Shown one piece after another: positions 17,030 through 25,726 of a stretch of 64,000 nt of DNA. The translations under genes and the position numbers were made by a program. Source of the DNA: Alphaproteobacteria bacterium. Lineage in GTDB: Bacteria > Pseudomonadota > Alphaproteobacteria > ATCC43930 > CGMCC-115725. Under the pieces are notes generated by a model that was given only the letters and a program-made list of their open reading frames with translations, did no database searches and was not told where the DNA came from. The stretch covers positions 50,366 to 114,365 of the forward strand of contig JASHOB010000042.1 of NCBI GenBank assembly GCA_030041335.1, given 5' to 3'. The number at the start of each line of letters is the position of its first letter. Position 1 is the first letter of the stretch.

Positions 17030-18280
17030 CTACGCAAAGGCCGCAACCGATTGCGCTAAGGTTGCATCGAATTGTTCGAGCGCCCAGTCGATTTCGTCGG
17101 AGGTGACCACAAGGGGCGGACTAACGCGGACGATGTGATCGTGTGTGTCCTTGCAGAGAACGCCGCGCCGACGCAGCGCGTCACAGTAGCCCCGAGCACC
17201 ACCCGCTTCCGGGTGTAACTCGATGGCGATCATGAGGCCGCGGCCGCGTACCTCTTTTACCGCTGAGCTCTTGATCTCACGCAGACCAGTAAGGAAGCGC
17301 GCGCCCGTTGTGCAAGCGTTTTCGACCATGCCCTCCTCGATTAGGACTTTGAGTGCGGAACGTGCGATGGCGCAGGCAAGAGGGTTGCCGCCGAACGTGC
17401 TGCCATGCTCCCCCGGTTTCAAAACGCCGAGGATCTCGTCATTCGAGAGGACAGCAGATACCGGATAGAAGCCTCCCGACAACGCCTTGCCGATCAAGGT
17501 AAGATCGGCCTCGATGCCTTCATGCTCTTCGGCGAGCAGTCTGCCGGTACGACCGAGCCCGGTTTGAATCTCGTCAAGAATCAGAATGACGTTGTGGCGC
17601 GTACACATCTCGCGCACCGATTTGAAATAACCGGTGGGTGGAATTATCACTCCTGCTTCGCCCTGGATGGGCTCGACCAAGAAGGCCACCGTGTTCGGCG
17701 TGATCGCCGCTTCGAGCGCGGCGGCGTCGCCGAAGGTCACGATGCGGCTGAAGCCGGGTGTGAAGGGGCCAAAGCCGTTGCGCGCGGTCGCGTCAGTGCT
17801 GAAGCCGATGATTGTAAGAGTGCGCCCGTGGAAATTGTTGGTGCAGACGATGATTTCCGCCCGGTCCGGCGGCACACCCTTAACCTCATAGCCCCATTTG
17901 CGGGCAACCTTAATCGCGCTTTCCACCGCTTCGGCGCCTGAGTTCATCGGCAGAACCCTGTGCGAGTGGGTCGCGGCGCAGAGCTCTTGGCAGAACAGCG
18001 GGAGCTGGTCATTCATGAAAGCCCGCGAGGTGATGGCGAGCCGCGACGCCTGCTCGCTGAGTGCCGCAAGGATACGCGGGTGACAGTGGCCCTGATTGAC
18101 CGCCGAATAGGCCGACAAACAATCGAGGTAGCGGCGGCCATCGACATCCCAAACCCAGACGCCGAGGCCGCGTGTCAGCACGACATTAAACGGTGCGTAG
18201 TTGCCCGTGCCGTACTGGCGCTCAAGGGCGTTGTAGTTGACGTGCGACGCCGCCGGAGAATCTTTGGGCATCATGTTCAT
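17030..18280 (-). CDS. rocD: Ornithine aminotransferase
   Basis: The 416-residue protein is a class III PLP-dependent aminotransferase. The PLP lysine is Lys265 in [17 protein letters not shown], with Asp236 in [15 protein letters not shown] contacting the pyridine nitrogen, and [20 protein letters not shown] binding the cofactor phosphate. The N-terminal [19 protein letters not shown] and [13 protein letters not shown] blocks are typical of ornithine:oxo-acid aminotransferases. It converts ornithine and 2-oxoglutarate to glutamate semialdehyde and glutamate in arginine breakdown. The ATG at 18280 has GAGG about eight bases upstream. A divergent Lrp/AsnC regulator gene lies 288 bases away and is the likely controller. 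Confidence 0.93.
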   Translation of the reverse strand: MNMMPKDSPAASHVNYNALERQYGTGNYAPFNVVLTRGLGVWVWDVDGRRYLDCLSAYSAVNQGHCHPRILAALSEQASRLAITSRAFMNDQLPLFCQELCAATHSHRVLPMNSGAEAVESAIKVARKWGYEVKGVPPDRAEIIVCTNNFHGRTLTIIGFSTDATARNGFGPFTPGFSRIVTFGDAAALEAAITPNTVAFLVEPIQGEAGVIIPPTGYFKSVREMCTRHNVILILDEIQTGLGRTGRLLAEEHEGIEADLTLIGKALSGGFYPVSAVLSNDEILGVLKPGEHGSTFGGNPLACAIARSALKVLIEEGMVENACTTGARFLTGLREIKSSAVKEVRGRGLMIAIELHPEAGGARGYCDALRRRGVLCKDTHDHIVRVSPPLVVTSDEIDWALEQFDATLAQSVAAFA

Positions 18281-18527
18281 TTCGAACCTCTTCGCTCTCC
18301 TCGAATGACGGCAAGGCGTTGCTCGACGGGGCGCAACGCGCTGGCTTCGGCACTGTGGCTATCGAGACGACAGGTCATGCAACGCGCATCGCGGCCGGAC
18401 AGATAACGGCCGGAAATCGACCATGCTGAGGCGGTAGCCGCACTCGGCCAGTCCACGGCACGGCAACAATTCCGCAACCAGACGTCAACGAAAAGCTAGC
18501 ATTATTGACAAAATGACATCAAAATAA

Positions 18528-18538
18528 GACAAATTGTC
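18528..18538. promoter_or_regulatory. Inverted repeat in the rocD-lrp intergenic region, candidate Lrp site
   Basis: GACAA-A-TTGTC is a perfect 5-bp inverted repeat 30 bases before the regulator's ATG. It sits in an AT-rich stretch that also contains TTGACA at 18505-18510 and further TGACA-like elements. Lrp/AsnC proteins usually bind such sites in divergent promoters next to their own gene. Binding here is an inference. Confidence 0.45.
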
Positions 18539-18568
18539 AGAGAACTTTAGGCATATTGTCGAGCTGCT

Positions 18569-18991
18569 ATGGACGACACTGATCGGCGCCTGATCGCGCT
18601 TCTGCGGGAAAATGCGCGGTTGCCGGTGGCAACCCTGGCCCATCTCCTCACGGTCTCGCGCGGTACGGTGCAAAATCGCATCGACCGGCTGACCGCCGAC
18701 GGCGTGATCAGCGGCTTCACCGTGCGGCTTAAGCCAGACGCCGAACCACAACGCGTGCGCGCCATCACCATGGTGGCCGTAGACGGCGAGCATGCCGCCG
18801 CCGTGCTCAAATCGCTGCGTGGCATTCCCGAAGTGCAAGCGCTGTACACCACTAACGGCCGCTGGGACATTGTTGTCGAACTCGGCGTCGAAAGCTTGGA
18901 GGCTTTCGATCAGGCTCTGCAACGCATCCGGCTCATCAGGGGAATTTCAGGCTCCGAGACAAGTCTGTTGCTATCGACGCATAAGTTCTGA
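18569..18991 (+). CDS. Lrp/AsnC-family transcriptional regulator
   Basis: The 140-residue protein has an N-terminal winged helix-turn-helix (DDTDRRLIALLRENARLPVA then SRGTVQNRIDRLTADGVI, about residues 2-50) followed by the C-terminal RAM ligand-binding and oligomerisation domain (about 60-140). Length and layout match single-domain Lrp/AsnC regulators that respond to an amino acid. It is divergent from rocD, which suggests control of ornithine or arginine catabolism, with ornithine or arginine as a plausible effector. The ATG at 18569 begins MDDTD, directly at the start of the first helix. Confidence 0.9.
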   Translation: MDDTDRRLIALLRENARLPVATLAHLLTVSRGTVQNRIDRLTADGVISGFTVRLKPDAEPQRVRAITMVAVDGEHAAAVLKSLRGIPEVQALYTTNGRWDIVVELGVESLEAFDQALQRIRLIRGISGSETSLLLSTHKF

Positions 18992-19126
18992 TCGAAACAA
19001 TACGCATCGGTTGCGCATTCGCATCGGTCGCGGATCTTTGGCGGACCCCTCCCCTCCACACAACGGGAGACAGAAAGCGTCAGGCACGGTGCAGTGACCC
19101 ATGCAGCGCTTCAGCTCTGAAGCAGA

Positions 19127-19536
19127 TTGTTTTCTGTCGAACTCGATATGCTCAACAACCGTACCGCCCAGAGTAATGTGCGCCCCAACCGTGTGTCGCC
19201 GTTCGCGTGGATTGGCATGACGGAATCGATCCCGGCGATGACCGAAGCACAGCGGGCACGCATCGAGCGTGCCAAAACCACGAGCCCAGACAAGATCGCA
19301 CCGATGGTGGCCGTCCTTTTATCTGGCGCGGCGAAGGACGTGACTGCCAAATCTTGGGCGTGCGGAAGAACGAGCTATTTCGTTCAGTTAACCGCGCTCG
19401 ATTCGCTGTATGCATCGCGCTGACGGTTGGCCCGCACAATGCATCGCTGAGCGGATGCTGCCGGCGTTTTCAGTCGGATTTCTATTCGCTCGAGCGCTCG
19501 AGCGGGGTGTTATCATGGGACCCGATCTCGGGATGG
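19127..19536 (+). pseudogene. Decayed C-terminal remnant of a short-chain dehydrogenase/reductase
   Basis: Pieces of one SDR protein appear in order in three different frames. The first frame gives SNVRPNRVSPFAWIGMTESI and SPDKIAPMVAVLLSGAAKDV, the typical NAIAP substrate loop and the block before the C-terminal VTGQ motif. The next shifts give ILGVRKNELF, then VHRADGWPAQCIAERMLPAF, then SDFYSLERSSGVLSWDPI, the usual tail of a catabolic SDR subfamily. At least three frameshifts are needed, and the N-terminal half with the Rossmann and YxxxK motifs is missing. The gene is therefore inactive. It stands next to an extradiol dioxygenase gene and may be a relic of a former degradation cluster. Confidence 0.75.
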
Positions 19537-19718
19537 GTGCTTGCGATCGGATCAGCTCTCGACGACTACCGGGTCTACGACCCTCGGGCTCGATGAGCGA
19601 GGACGCAATCATCGAGGAACCGCTGCCCGATCAACGCGCCGCCTTTGGCTGCGATGTTCCTATGTTTACCAGCGGTTCCGCGAAGGCAAGCTGTGAGCCC
19701 CGTGGTGCCAATTGACCG

Positions 19719-20735
19719 TCATATATACCCACGCCGCGTCGCCTCGGCGATACTGTCCTGCGGCACGCAGGTGCCCGCCGCGACCTTGTACGCGCCTTCC
19801 TGCACATCAATTGGGATCCGCAGCCCCTCCGACGCGGCCTTCATCCGGAGATCCCGGGAAAGCGCGCGCTGATCCGGCGGCAACCACAATCTTTCATGGC
19901 CCCATAGGCTTGGCCCTTCGATGACCTCCCTAGGCGTCCAGGAATCGGGCTCGATCGAGCGGCCGCCCCAACCATATTCAGTCATGAAGTTTGATGGGTT
20001 GCGCGTATAAAAGGAGAGCACGTGATCGTTGATGTGGCGACCGAGCGTCTGTGCCACGAGGTCTGTGTTGAGTTGCGCGATATCGTAGGCCTGACCGACA
20101 TCGTCGAGATAATTTACCTCGATCATCAAATGATGGACGCCGTCGGTGGGCCATTGAAGGAGGCCCAAGGTATGGTGACGCGGATTGAGGTGAAAGAAGT
20201 GAATCTGGATCGGCTTGGTAAAATAGTCGCTCAGATGAAAGCCGAGCAAGTCGCGGTAGAAGGTGACCATCTCCTCGAAATGCGATGTGGTTAACACGAC
20301 ATGGCCCATGCCAAGCTGACCCGTGCGAAATCCCGAGATCGGGCGGCCGGGCTCGAACATATCGACAGCCGCATCTTGGCCGTAAAAGACTTCGATACGA
20401 TTGCCGGACGGATCCGTGAACGCGATGAGGTCTTCGACGTAACGCTGGTCCGCAAGGGTTCGCGACCCACGCTCGACGCGGAACCCCTGCCGTTCGAGCC
20501 GAGCGCCGAGCACCTCAATGGTGCGCGGCTCGCTTACTTCGAAACCAAGAAATTGCAAGCCCTCGCCACCGTCGGCATTAACGACGAGCCGATGCCGCCG
20601 GTCGTCCATGCGCAGGGCCAGATTGGAAGCGCCTCGCTCTACCACCTGCATGCCGAGAAGGCGGGTGCCGTACGCAACCCAATCGTCGAGACTCTTCGCG
20701 CGCAAACCAACATATCCTAGCGCTTTTAGCATCAT
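19719..20735 (-). CDS. Type I extradiol dioxygenase (catechol 2,3-dioxygenase/BphC-like, VOC superfamily)
   Basis: The 338-residue protein has two vicinal-oxygen-chelate halves. The iron ligands are His145 (GMGHVVL), His202 (GVHHLMIEV) and Glu253 (FMTEYGWG), and the nearby His187/His188 and Tyr243 (SFYTRNPSNF) match the catalytic acid-base residues of BphC-type enzymes. It should cleave a catecholic ring next to the two hydroxyls (meta cleavage). The start at 20735 was preferred to the longer frame from 20804 because GAGAGG lies nine bases upstream and the sequence MMLKALGYVGLRA begins at the first domain strand. It seems to be a single-gene unit; the neighbouring SDR is decayed. The exact catechol is unknown. 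Confidence 0.85.
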   Translation of the reverse strand: MMLKALGYVGLRAKSLDDWVAYGTRLLGMQVVERGASNLALRMDDRRHRLVVNADGGEGLQFLGFEVSEPRTIEVLGARLERQGFRVERGSRTLADQRYVEDLIAFTDPSGNRIEVFYGQDAAVDMFEPGRPISGFRTGQLGMGHVVLTTSHFEEMVTFYRDLLGFHLSDYFTKPIQIHFFHLNPRHHTLGLLQWPTDGVHHLMIEVNYLDDVGQAYDIAQLNTDLVAQTLGRHINDHVLSFYTRNPSNFMTEYGWGGRSIEPDSWTPREVIEGPSLWGHERLWLPPDQRALSRDLRMKAASEGLRIPIDVQEGAYKVAAGTCVPQDSIAEATRRGYI

Positions 20736-21206
20736 GCGATCGAACCTCTCGTTAACGCGGCCAGCCGGCGAACCTCGATGACCCATTCTCTTCTTTTCGC
20801 GCACGAGAATGAAGCCTGGTTTCTAGGGCGCGGCCCGGACCTCAAGGACCACCTCAAACGACCACCGCGCTGCGACCCGATGCCGACCATCACCATTAGC
20901 GATGACACCGACGCCGCATTCGACCTGGCGAAGGATCAGCTCTCTGGCAAGTCGCCGCTGACTTTCAGTATCGGTGCGCCAGGGCCACTGCAACGGTCGT
21001 CGATCGATCACCGAATGCCGGTGCTGCTCAGGGCGGAATGGCAATGCGACGCCTTGCCGAACCTCCACGCGCCGGCACCGGATTGATCCTGATGCTCATA
21101 CCGGTCGCGGCCAACCCGGGGCGGGTATGATCTCCTTTGCGGCTTCGATCCGCTCTGGGAGCGTCAACAGCCGACGACGCCCGATTGGACCACGAAGTTC
21201 AGGCGG
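20736..21206. other. Intergenic region, nothing recognised
   Basis: Short ORFs in both directions (for example plus 20778-21086 and minus 20823-21068) have no recognisable domain. The right end, near 21150, is the 3' flank of the PaaK-like gene and holds a small CGCTC/GAGCG stem-loop. Confidence 0.45.
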
Positions 21207-22436
21207 TCAAACCGGGCGCTCGTCGGCGATTACCTTGCCGTCGTTCGGCAGCGAACCAGGCGGCACCAGCGCGACCGAGCCCTTGAGCTTGGTTACAGCC
21301 TGCAATGTGGCGCTGACGGCGTCGGCGAGCGCCAGATCGGCACTATTGCTTTCCGCATGCAGCGTCATTGTGTCGATCTCCTTCTCGCGCGTCACGACGA
21401 GGCGAAGCCGCCCCAACTGGGGATGTCTGCGCGCGATCTCCCCCAGCTGATCCGGGCGCACAAACATGCCTTTGACCTTGGTCGTCTGATCAGCACGGCC
21501 CATCCAGCCTCTGAGCCGCATGTTGGTGCGCCCGCAAGGACTCGTGCCCGGCAAGACCGCCGACAGATCGCCCAGGGCCAAGCGGATCATCGGATGGCGG
21601 GACTCGAGCGAGGTCACGACGACTTCACCGACTTCCCCTTCCGGCACGACGTCGCCCGTGCCGGGCCGCACGATTTCCACAATCAGATCCTCACTCACAA
21701 CCAAGCCTTCGCGCGCTGGCGTCTCGTAGGCGACAACACCCAATTCGGCGACTCCATAAGTCTGGTAGGCATCGATGCCACGAGTGACGAACCGCTCCTG
21801 TAGCGAACGCGGGAAGGCAGCGCCGCCGACGGTCGCTTTGCTTATGCAGCTTGCGTCCCGGCCGGCTTTGTCCGCGGCCTCAAGCAGGATGTTGAGAAAA
21901 TCCGCGGTGCCGGCATAGGCATTCGGGCGATAGGCGGTGATCACATCGAGCTGCTGCTCGGTGTTGGCAGGCCCTGCCGGAATCACGGCGCAGCCTACCG
22001 CCCGCGCGCCCGAGTCCGTGATGAAGCCCCCGGGCGTGAGGTGATAGGAAAAGGTGTTGAGCACAATGTCGCCCGGGCGGAACCCGGCCGCGAACAAGGC
22101 ACGCGCGGCATGCCACGGGTCGGCCTCCCGCGGCTCCCCCTCGTAGATCGGCCCCGGCGAGACGAAGAGGCGCGCGAATTCTGCAGTGGGCGCAGGCGTT
22201 AAGCCGGCAAAGGGTGCCGCTTCCTTTTGCATCGCCGGCAAGTCCGATTTACGCAAAAGCGGCAGCGCTGCAAGCGCCGTCCGGCTTTTCACCGCGGCGG
22301 GATCTATCGTGCCAAACCGGTCTCGCCAGCCCGGCGCCCTCAGAGCGGCCTCGATGACGCGGGGCAACCGGAATAACAGCGACGCCTCGCGCTCGCTCGG
22401 ATCGCAGGTTTCGGTGGCATCGTAATGCTCGCTCAT
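21207..22436 (-). CDS. PaaK-like adenylate-forming (phenylacetate-CoA ligase family) protein
   Basis: The 409-residue product has the overall pattern of the phenylacetate-CoA ligase family: a GWRDRF N-terminal block, YQTYGVAELGVVAYET for the adenylate-binding motif, EGEVGEVVVTSLESRHPMIR and GDLSAVLPG, with a small C-terminal domain rich in beta strands (RLRLVVTREKEIDTMTLHAE). The serine/threonine/glycine-rich phosphate loop of ordinary ligases (SSGTTGxPT) is replaced by LFVSPGPIYEGE, so ATP handling may differ. It would activate an aromatic or short carboxylic acid as a CoA thioester. It is the last gene of the operon, two bases after the LivF stop, and pairs with the acyl-CoA synthetase that opens the same operon. 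Confidence 0.78.
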   Translation of the reverse strand: MSEHYDATETCDPSEREASLLFRLPRVIEAALRAPGWRDRFGTIDPAAVKSRTALAALPLLRKSDLPAMQKEAAPFAGLTPAPTAEFARLFVSPGPIYEGEPREADPWHAARALFAAGFRPGDIVLNTFSYHLTPGGFITDSGARAVGCAVIPAGPANTEQQLDVITAYRPNAYAGTADFLNILLEAADKAGRDASCISKATVGGAAFPRSLQERFVTRGIDAYQTYGVAELGVVAYETPAREGLVVSEDLIVEIVRPGTGDVVPEGEVGEVVVTSLESRHPMIRLALGDLSAVLPGTSPCGRTNMRLRGWMGRADQTTKVKGMFVRPDQLGEIARRHPQLGRLRLVVTREKEIDTMTLHAESNSADLALADAVSATLQAVTKLKGSVALVPPGSLPNDGKVIADERPV

Positions 22437-22437
22437 T

Positions 22438-23298
22438 TCAGGCCAACCATCGCTTGCGGCGGCGATAACTCTTGACGTCGCGGTAGGAGCGGCGTCCGTG
22501 CTCCGAGACGCCGAGATAGAACTCTTTCACGTCGGCATTGTCACGCAGTGCCTGTGCACTGCCGTCCATCACTACCCGGCCGTTCTCAAGAATGTAACCA
22601 TGGTTGGCAAATTGAAGCGCAAGATGCGCGTTCTGCTCAGCAAGCAGGAACGACACGCTGTGGCTGCGGTTGAGGCTGCTCACGATCTCGAAAATCTCAT
22701 GGACGACTTGCGGCGCAAGCCCCATCGAGGGCTCGTCGAGCAGTACCATGCTCGGATGCGACATCATCGCACGGCCGATAGCGCACATTTGCTGTTCGCC
22801 CCCGGACGCGTAGCCTGCCAGCAAATGACGGCGGTCGCGAAGCAGCGGAAAGCTTTCATAGATCATGTCGAGATCGCTCCGTCTCGCGGTACGGCCGTCG
22901 CGGCGAGAGAAAGCGCCCGTCAGTAGATTCTCCTCGATGGTCAGATGACCGAAGCAAACCCGGCCTTCTAACACCTGGATGCAGCCGCGCCGCACCAATT
23001 CGTTGGGTGTCAGCCTGTCGACCCTGATGCCGTCGAAAGTGATGGAGCCCTTCGTGACTTCACCGCGTTCAGCGCGAAGCAGATTGGAGATCGCCTTCAA
23101 GGTTGTGGTCTTGCCGGCGCCGTTGGCACCCAGCAGCGCCACGATTCCCCCTTTCGGCACTGATAATGACACGCCCTTCAGCACCAGAATGACGTGGTCG
23201 TAAACGACTTCGATATTGTTTACAGCGAGAGCCGGCGCCGCCGCTTCCATGGAAGCGGCGGCGCCGGCTCTGTTCGACACAGACCCGTCAGAGCCCAT
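22438..23298 (-). CDS. livF: LivF-type ABC transporter ATP-binding protein (system 1)
   Basis: The product has a Walker A loop GANGAGKTTT, the signature region ASGGEQQMCAIGRAMMSHP and Walker B MVLLDEPSMGLAP, with the LivF-typical block RGCIQVLEGRVCFGHLTIEENL. It energises a branched-chain-amino-acid-type importer on the inner face of the membrane. I chose the ATG at 23298 because it overlaps the TGA of the preceding binding-protein gene by one base (TGATG), giving 286 residues. An alternative ATG at 23250 lies exactly at the centre of a 44-bp palindrome and would give 270 residues. The first 25 residues upstream of ALAVNNIEVVYDH are Ala/Gly-rich and not part of the ATPase fold. Confidence 0.88.
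   Translation of the reverse strand: MGSDGSVSNRAGAAASMEAAAPALAVNNIEVVYDHVILVLKGVSLSVPKGGIVALLGANGAGKTTTLKAISNLLRAERGEVTKGSITFDGIRVDRLTPNELVRRGCIQVLEGRVCFGHLTIEENLLTGAFSRRDGRTARRSDLDMIYESFPLLRDRRHLLAGYASGGEQQMCAIGRAMMSHPSMVLLDEPSMGLAPQVVHEIFEIVSSLNRSHSVSFLLAEQNAHLALQFANHGYILENGRVVMDGSAQALRDNADVKEFYLGVSEHGRRSYRDVKSYRRRKRWLA
23228..23271. repeat. Perfect 44-bp palindrome at the 5' end of livF
   Basis: Every one of the 22 base pairs from 23228/23271 inward to 23249/23250 is complementary. Each arm reads AGAGCCGGCGCCGCCGCTTC plus CA toward the centre. The livF-frame translation across it is Ala-rich (RAGAAASMEAAAPA). A transcript would fold into a very stable hairpin placed between livJ and the livF coding body, with an in-frame ATG at its tip. 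Confidence 0.95.
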
Positions 23299-24617
23299 CA
23301 GCTGGTGTGGTCGCAAGCCTCGGTGCGCTTCGGCCAGCCGGTATTTTTGTCGACATATTGCTTGGCCGCGGCCTCGAGCAGCGGCATGACTACGTCACTC
23401 ATCGGACTGACCTCGCCCGACGCCTTCACCCACTTGGTGCCGTCCCACTCCTGAACGAACAGATCGCCGTGACCGTTATGATCGGTACAAGACAGAGACA
23501 ATGGGTTGGCAAAACCCTCGAACCCGAGTTCCTTCCAGCGCGAGGCCGGCAGGTCCAGATTCTCAAGGCCGCGGCGGACGTCGGTTCCGATCACCACTTT
23601 CTTGCCGCTGAGCTTTTGCGCGTTGCGAATCGCCTCGGCGATTAACACCGAGTTATAGACACCCCGATCGTAGAACTCGTCGCCAAATTCGTCTGCGGGC
23701 GTTTGGCTCATGCCTTTGTCGATGACGTATTTCTTGATGTCTTGTAGCGCCGGGAAATTGGCGCCGACGGCGTGCCAATTCAGATTATGGAAACCCTTGC
23801 CGGCTTCGCCAGGTGCCCGCAGATCTTCGTCTCCATTCCACCAATTGGCGTAGAAGTTGTTCATCGGATAACTGATCTTGGCAGCTTCCTTGATGGCAGT
23901 GGGCTGCATCGCGCCCCAACCCCACATAATCATGTATTTTGGACGATCACGCCGCACGCCGAGCCATTGCGACGACTGGTTCTGCATTTCAGTGCCGGCG
24001 ACCGGATAAAGCTTGGCAGTGAAGCCGTATTTGTCCGCTAGCTGCTGCAACAGCGGAATCGGCTCCTTGCCGTACGGCGCGTCGAGGTAGATGAAGCCGA
24101 TGACGTCACCCTTCAGCTTGTCGAAGCCGCCCTCGCGCGCGGCGATCTGTTTCACGATCACCGACAAGCCGTCCCAATATGTGTCGGGTGGATTGAAGAT
24201 CCAGGGGAACGTGTCGCCAAGCGCCGCCGCCGACAGGCCATAGGCCATCGATAGAATCGGAATCTTGTCGACCGCCGCCTTCGGAATCAGCGCTTCGGTG
24301 ATCCCGGTCGAAAACGGATTAATAACGGTGGGGTTCTTGCCTTTCACCGCTTCATAACACTCGATGCCCTTTTGCGTGTTGTACCCGGTCTCGCATTCCT
24401 CGACGTCGAGCTTGACGCCGCCGATACCGCCATCGCGTGCGTTCAGCATGTTCAGATAGTCGTGCATCCCGTTCGCGATGGGGATGCCGCCGCCCGAATA
24501 GGGGCCGGTCCTGTAGGTGAACAAGGGAACGAATATTTGATCGGCCGCCAGCGCCGGTAGCGCCGTACCGACGAGGATTGCGACTGCAGCCGCGATCGAT
24601 GTCCATTTGAAAGACAT
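23298..24617 (-). CDS. Liv-type substrate-binding protein (system 1)
   Basis: The 439-residue protein has a Sec signal peptide (cleavage likely after ALA in LPALAADQIF) and the periplasmic type-1 binding fold with PLFTYRTGPYSGGGIPIANG at the ligand loop and INPFSTGITEALIPKA in the first domain. The mature protein is longer than LivJ, as in the subfamily that accompanies acyl-CoA synthetase genes. It captures the substrate in the periplasm for the LivHMGF complex encoded on both sides. It lies between livM and livF in the operon. The presence of two CoA ligases in the unit suggests a carboxylic acid rather than an amino acid as substrate, which is an inference. Confidence 0.88.
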   Translation of the reverse strand: MSFKWTSIAAAVAILVGTALPALAADQIFVPLFTYRTGPYSGGGIPIANGMHDYLNMLNARDGGIGGVKLDVEECETGYNTQKGIECYEAVKGKNPTVINPFSTGITEALIPKAAVDKIPILSMAYGLSAAALGDTFPWIFNPPDTYWDGLSVIVKQIAAREGGFDKLKGDVIGFIYLDAPYGKEPIPLLQQLADKYGFTAKLYPVAGTEMQNQSSQWLGVRRDRPKYMIMWGWGAMQPTAIKEAAKISYPMNNFYANWWNGDEDLRAPGEAGKGFHNLNWHAVGANFPALQDIKKYVIDKGMSQTPADEFGDEFYDRGVYNSVLIAEAIRNAQKLSGKKVVIGTDVRRGLENLDLPASRWKELGFEGFANPLSLSCTDHNGHGDLFVQEWDGTKWVKASGEVSPMSDVVMPLLEAAAKQYVDKNTGWPKRTEACDHTS

Positions 24618-24647
24618 GTTATACCTCCCTGTTGTTTGTCGCGGCGC

Positions 24648-25724
24648 CTAATAGGGAAATGGCCAGACCCGTAACTTTTGTTTTATCGTCTGCCACAATC
24701 TGGCGAGGCCAAGCGGCTCCACAACAAGAAAGAAGATAATGAGGGCGCCCACAATCATCAAGTTAAGATGTTCGACGGTCGCCGGCCTGAGATCGAGACC
24801 GATCCCCGGCAACACGTTGCGCAGCGCGATCGGCAACATATGAATCAAAGCGGCGCCGAGGAAACTGCCGAGAAGGCTGCCAAGCCCACCGATGATCGTC
24901 ATGAATAGGATGGTAAAGGACAGGTCGATCGAGAACACCGAGGCTTCGGCGCTGCCGTACCAAAGAAAGACCAACATCGCACCGGCAACGCCACTGATAT
25001 AGGACGACACCGCAAAGGACAGGAGCTTGGTCGGCAACAATGGTATGCCGATGAGTTCTGCGGCGATATCCATGTCGCGCACCGCCATCCACGACCTTCC
25101 GACGCGGCTATGCACCAGATGCGACGCGAGCACCGTTAGGACGACGACGATACACAACGTCACCTCGTATCGGGTCGCGGGCGTCGCATTCGGCCCCGTG
25201 ACCGGCAGACCTAACAGTGTCCGTGTCGGCACCTCGATGTCGCCGGAGACGTTGTTGTTGTAGAGCCAGGGTACACGCTCGAACGCCCATTGCAGAAAGA
25301 ACTGCGCGGCCAATGTCGCGACCAGAAGATAGAAGCCCTTGATGCGCAGGCTCGGCACGCCGAACAGAGCCCCAATCGCTGCCGCCGTAACGCCGCCGGC
25401 CAGGATCCAAACAATGATGTCGACGCCGGGAAACCAGGTGGCAAGTTTGTAACAAGTATAGGCACCGATCCCCATCAGGCCGCCGGTGCCCAGCGACAAG
25501 AGGCCGGTATAACCCGTCAGCAAGTTGAGCCCGATCGTCGCCAATGCATAGATCAGGAACGGGATCGCCACCACGTCAAGCAAGAACGAGTTGCCGAACA
25601 CCGGCACGATTATGAAGGCGACGGCTAATATCACGAGCATACCGACGCGATCCTGCCGGATGGGAAAGATCGCCGTGTCGGTACGGTAGCTGGCGTGGTA
25701 TTGACCAACTTCGCGGTAGAGCAC
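24648..25724 (-). CDS. livM: LivM-type ABC transporter permease (system 1)
   Basis: This integral membrane protein of about 358 residues has roughly eight to ten hydrophobic segments and the LivM landmarks LNLLTGYTGLLSLGTGGLMG near the N-terminus, SLRIKGFYLLVATLAAQFF, and GRSWMAVRDMDIAAELIGIP, the coupling loop that contacts the ATPases. The GTG at 25724 was chosen because the longer frame from 25811 would overlap livH by 85 bases, whereas this start follows the livH stop by two bases. It forms the membrane channel together with LivH. Confidence 0.88.
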   Translation of the reverse strand: MLYREVGQYHASYRTDTAIFPIRQDRVGMLVILAVAFIIVPVFGNSFLLDVVAIPFLIYALATIGLNLLTGYTGLLSLGTGGLMGIGAYTCYKLATWFPGVDIIVWILAGGVTAAAIGALFGVPSLRIKGFYLLVATLAAQFFLQWAFERVPWLYNNNVSGDIEVPTRTLLGLPVTGPNATPATRYEVTLCIVVVLTVLASHLVHSRVGRSWMAVRDMDIAAELIGIPLLPTKLLSFAVSSYISGVAGAMLVFLWYGSAEASVFSIDLSFTILFMTIIGGLGSLLGSFLGAALIHMLPIALRNVLPGIGLDLRPATVEHLNLMIVGALIIFFLVVEPLGLARLWQTIKQKLRVWPFPY

Positions 25725-25726
25725 GG

